Shown: piece by piece, positions 6,604 to 6,714 of the stretch
Numbering within the stretch: position 1 is the stretch's first letter
How the letters are laid out: each line of letters begins with the position of its first letter
Assembly (NCBI GenBank): GCA_019105125.1
Contig: JAHRWO010000366.1
Location: 1-6,714, forward strand
Direction: 5' to 3'
Source of the DNA: Flavobacterium sp.
GTDB taxonomy: Bacteria > Bacteroidota > Bacteroidia > Flavobacteriales > Flavobacteriaceae
DNA length: 6,714 bases
The notes under the pieces: model-generated
Seen by the model: only the letters and a program-made list of their open reading frames with translations
Databases searched by the model: none
What the model was told of the DNA's origin: nothing
Program-made: the position numbers and the translations under genes

Positions 6604-6621
6604 ATTTGTATGTACAAATGT
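6604..6621. promoter_or_regulatory. Proximal MarR operator, palindrome ATTTGTA-TG-TACAAAT
   Basis: The 16-bp inverted repeat at 6604-6619 has perfect 7-bp arms around TG, and two further bases are shared with the distal copy, giving an 18-bp identical repeat. It overlaps the -7 element on the minus strand (TACATTTG, 6622-6615), so a bound dimer should block initiation. It lies 13 bp upstream of the marR start codon. Binding by this MarR is inferred from position and symmetry. Confidence 0.8.
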
Positions 6622-6648
6622 AGTAAATATTTTATTTGTATGTACAAA
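6615..6648 (-). promoter_or_regulatory. Probable promoter of the marR-nitroreductase-yceI unit
   Basis: The -7 element TACATTTG (6622-6615) fits TAnnTTTG. The nearest TTTG upstream is at 6648-6645, leaving a 22-nt spacer against 19 in the two clear promoters of this window. Each hexamer-like box is part of one operator copy. The long spacer suggests a weak basal promoter or a slightly different -33 contact. Confidence 0.55.
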
Positions 6649-6651
6649 TGT
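6634..6651. promoter_or_regulatory. Distal MarR operator, second identical copy
   Basis: The same 18 bp as at 6604-6621, again ATTTGTA-TG-TACAAAT plus GT, with centres 30 bp apart, close to three helical turns, so two dimers would sit on nearly the same face of the DNA. It covers the -33 region of the marR promoter and could also influence a divergent gene to the right. Confidence 0.8.
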
Positions 6652-6695
6652 TTGATAAATTTTTGTTAAAGTTTTAAAATTGCATTTTTTGATAG

Positions 6696-6703
6696 TACTT
6701 TTG
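6696..6703 (+). promoter_or_regulatory. Possible -7 element of a divergent gene beyond the window
   Basis: TACTTTTG fits TAnnTTTG on the plus strand. At the 19-nt distance there is TTTA (6673-6676), a one-base mismatch to TTTG. It is followed by GAAAAAAAAGA, a plausible leader. No gene starts before the window ends, so this is weak. Confidence 0.35.
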
Positions 6704-6714
6704 GAAAAAAAAGA

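Overview
The window looks like a piece of chromosome from a Flavobacterium-like member of the Bacteroidota. The DNA is AT-rich, start codons sit behind A/T-rich leaders without Shine-Dalgarno sequences, and two promoters match the Bacteroidota pattern TTTG-N19-TAnnTTTG exactly. The proteins (a PurL with the FAFSQANSEHCRHK motif, a YdiI-like thioesterase next to a short isochorismate synthase, BshB1, YceI) also fit that group. I see no mobile element, CRISPR array, phage gene or rRNA. The content is mostly core metabolism.

Layout. 1-602 (minus): the first 200 codons of purL, cut by the window edge, with its own promoter at 671-702 and a REP-like palindrome at 621-650 in the 5' leader. 723-2282 (minus): a 519-aa lipoprotein with a predicted parallel beta-helix, function unknown. 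2283-2416: a divergent intergenic region with only weak promoter matches. 2417-4615 (plus): a likely operon of a DHNA-CoA thioesterase (menI-like), an isochorismate synthase (menF-like) joined to it by a TAATG stop/start overlap, and bshB1 22 bp further on. The first two act at the end and the start of the ring-forming part of menaquinone synthesis; the third makes the deacetylated intermediate of bacillithiol. 4690-4764 (plus): tRNA-His with its own promoter and rho-independent terminator.

4776-4864 holds two terminators separating the plus-strand genes from the converging minus-strand operon. That operon is transcribed from right to left: a MarR-family regulator (6590-6138), an NfsB/YfkO-type nitroreductase (6122-5490) and a secreted YceI-family protein (5456-4893), with gaps of 15 and 33 bp. 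Upstream of marR lie two identical 18-bp copies of a palindromic site at a 30-bp period. One overlaps the best -7 element and the other the best -33 element, which suggests direct autorepression of the operon. A divergent promoter may fire rightward out of the window near 6696.

The most interesting signals are the marR operator pair together with the single cysteine in the MarR wing, the palindrome in the purL leader, the beta-helix lipoprotein, and the two adjacent U-U oppositions in the tRNA-His acceptor stem. I did not find a clearly new biological system.
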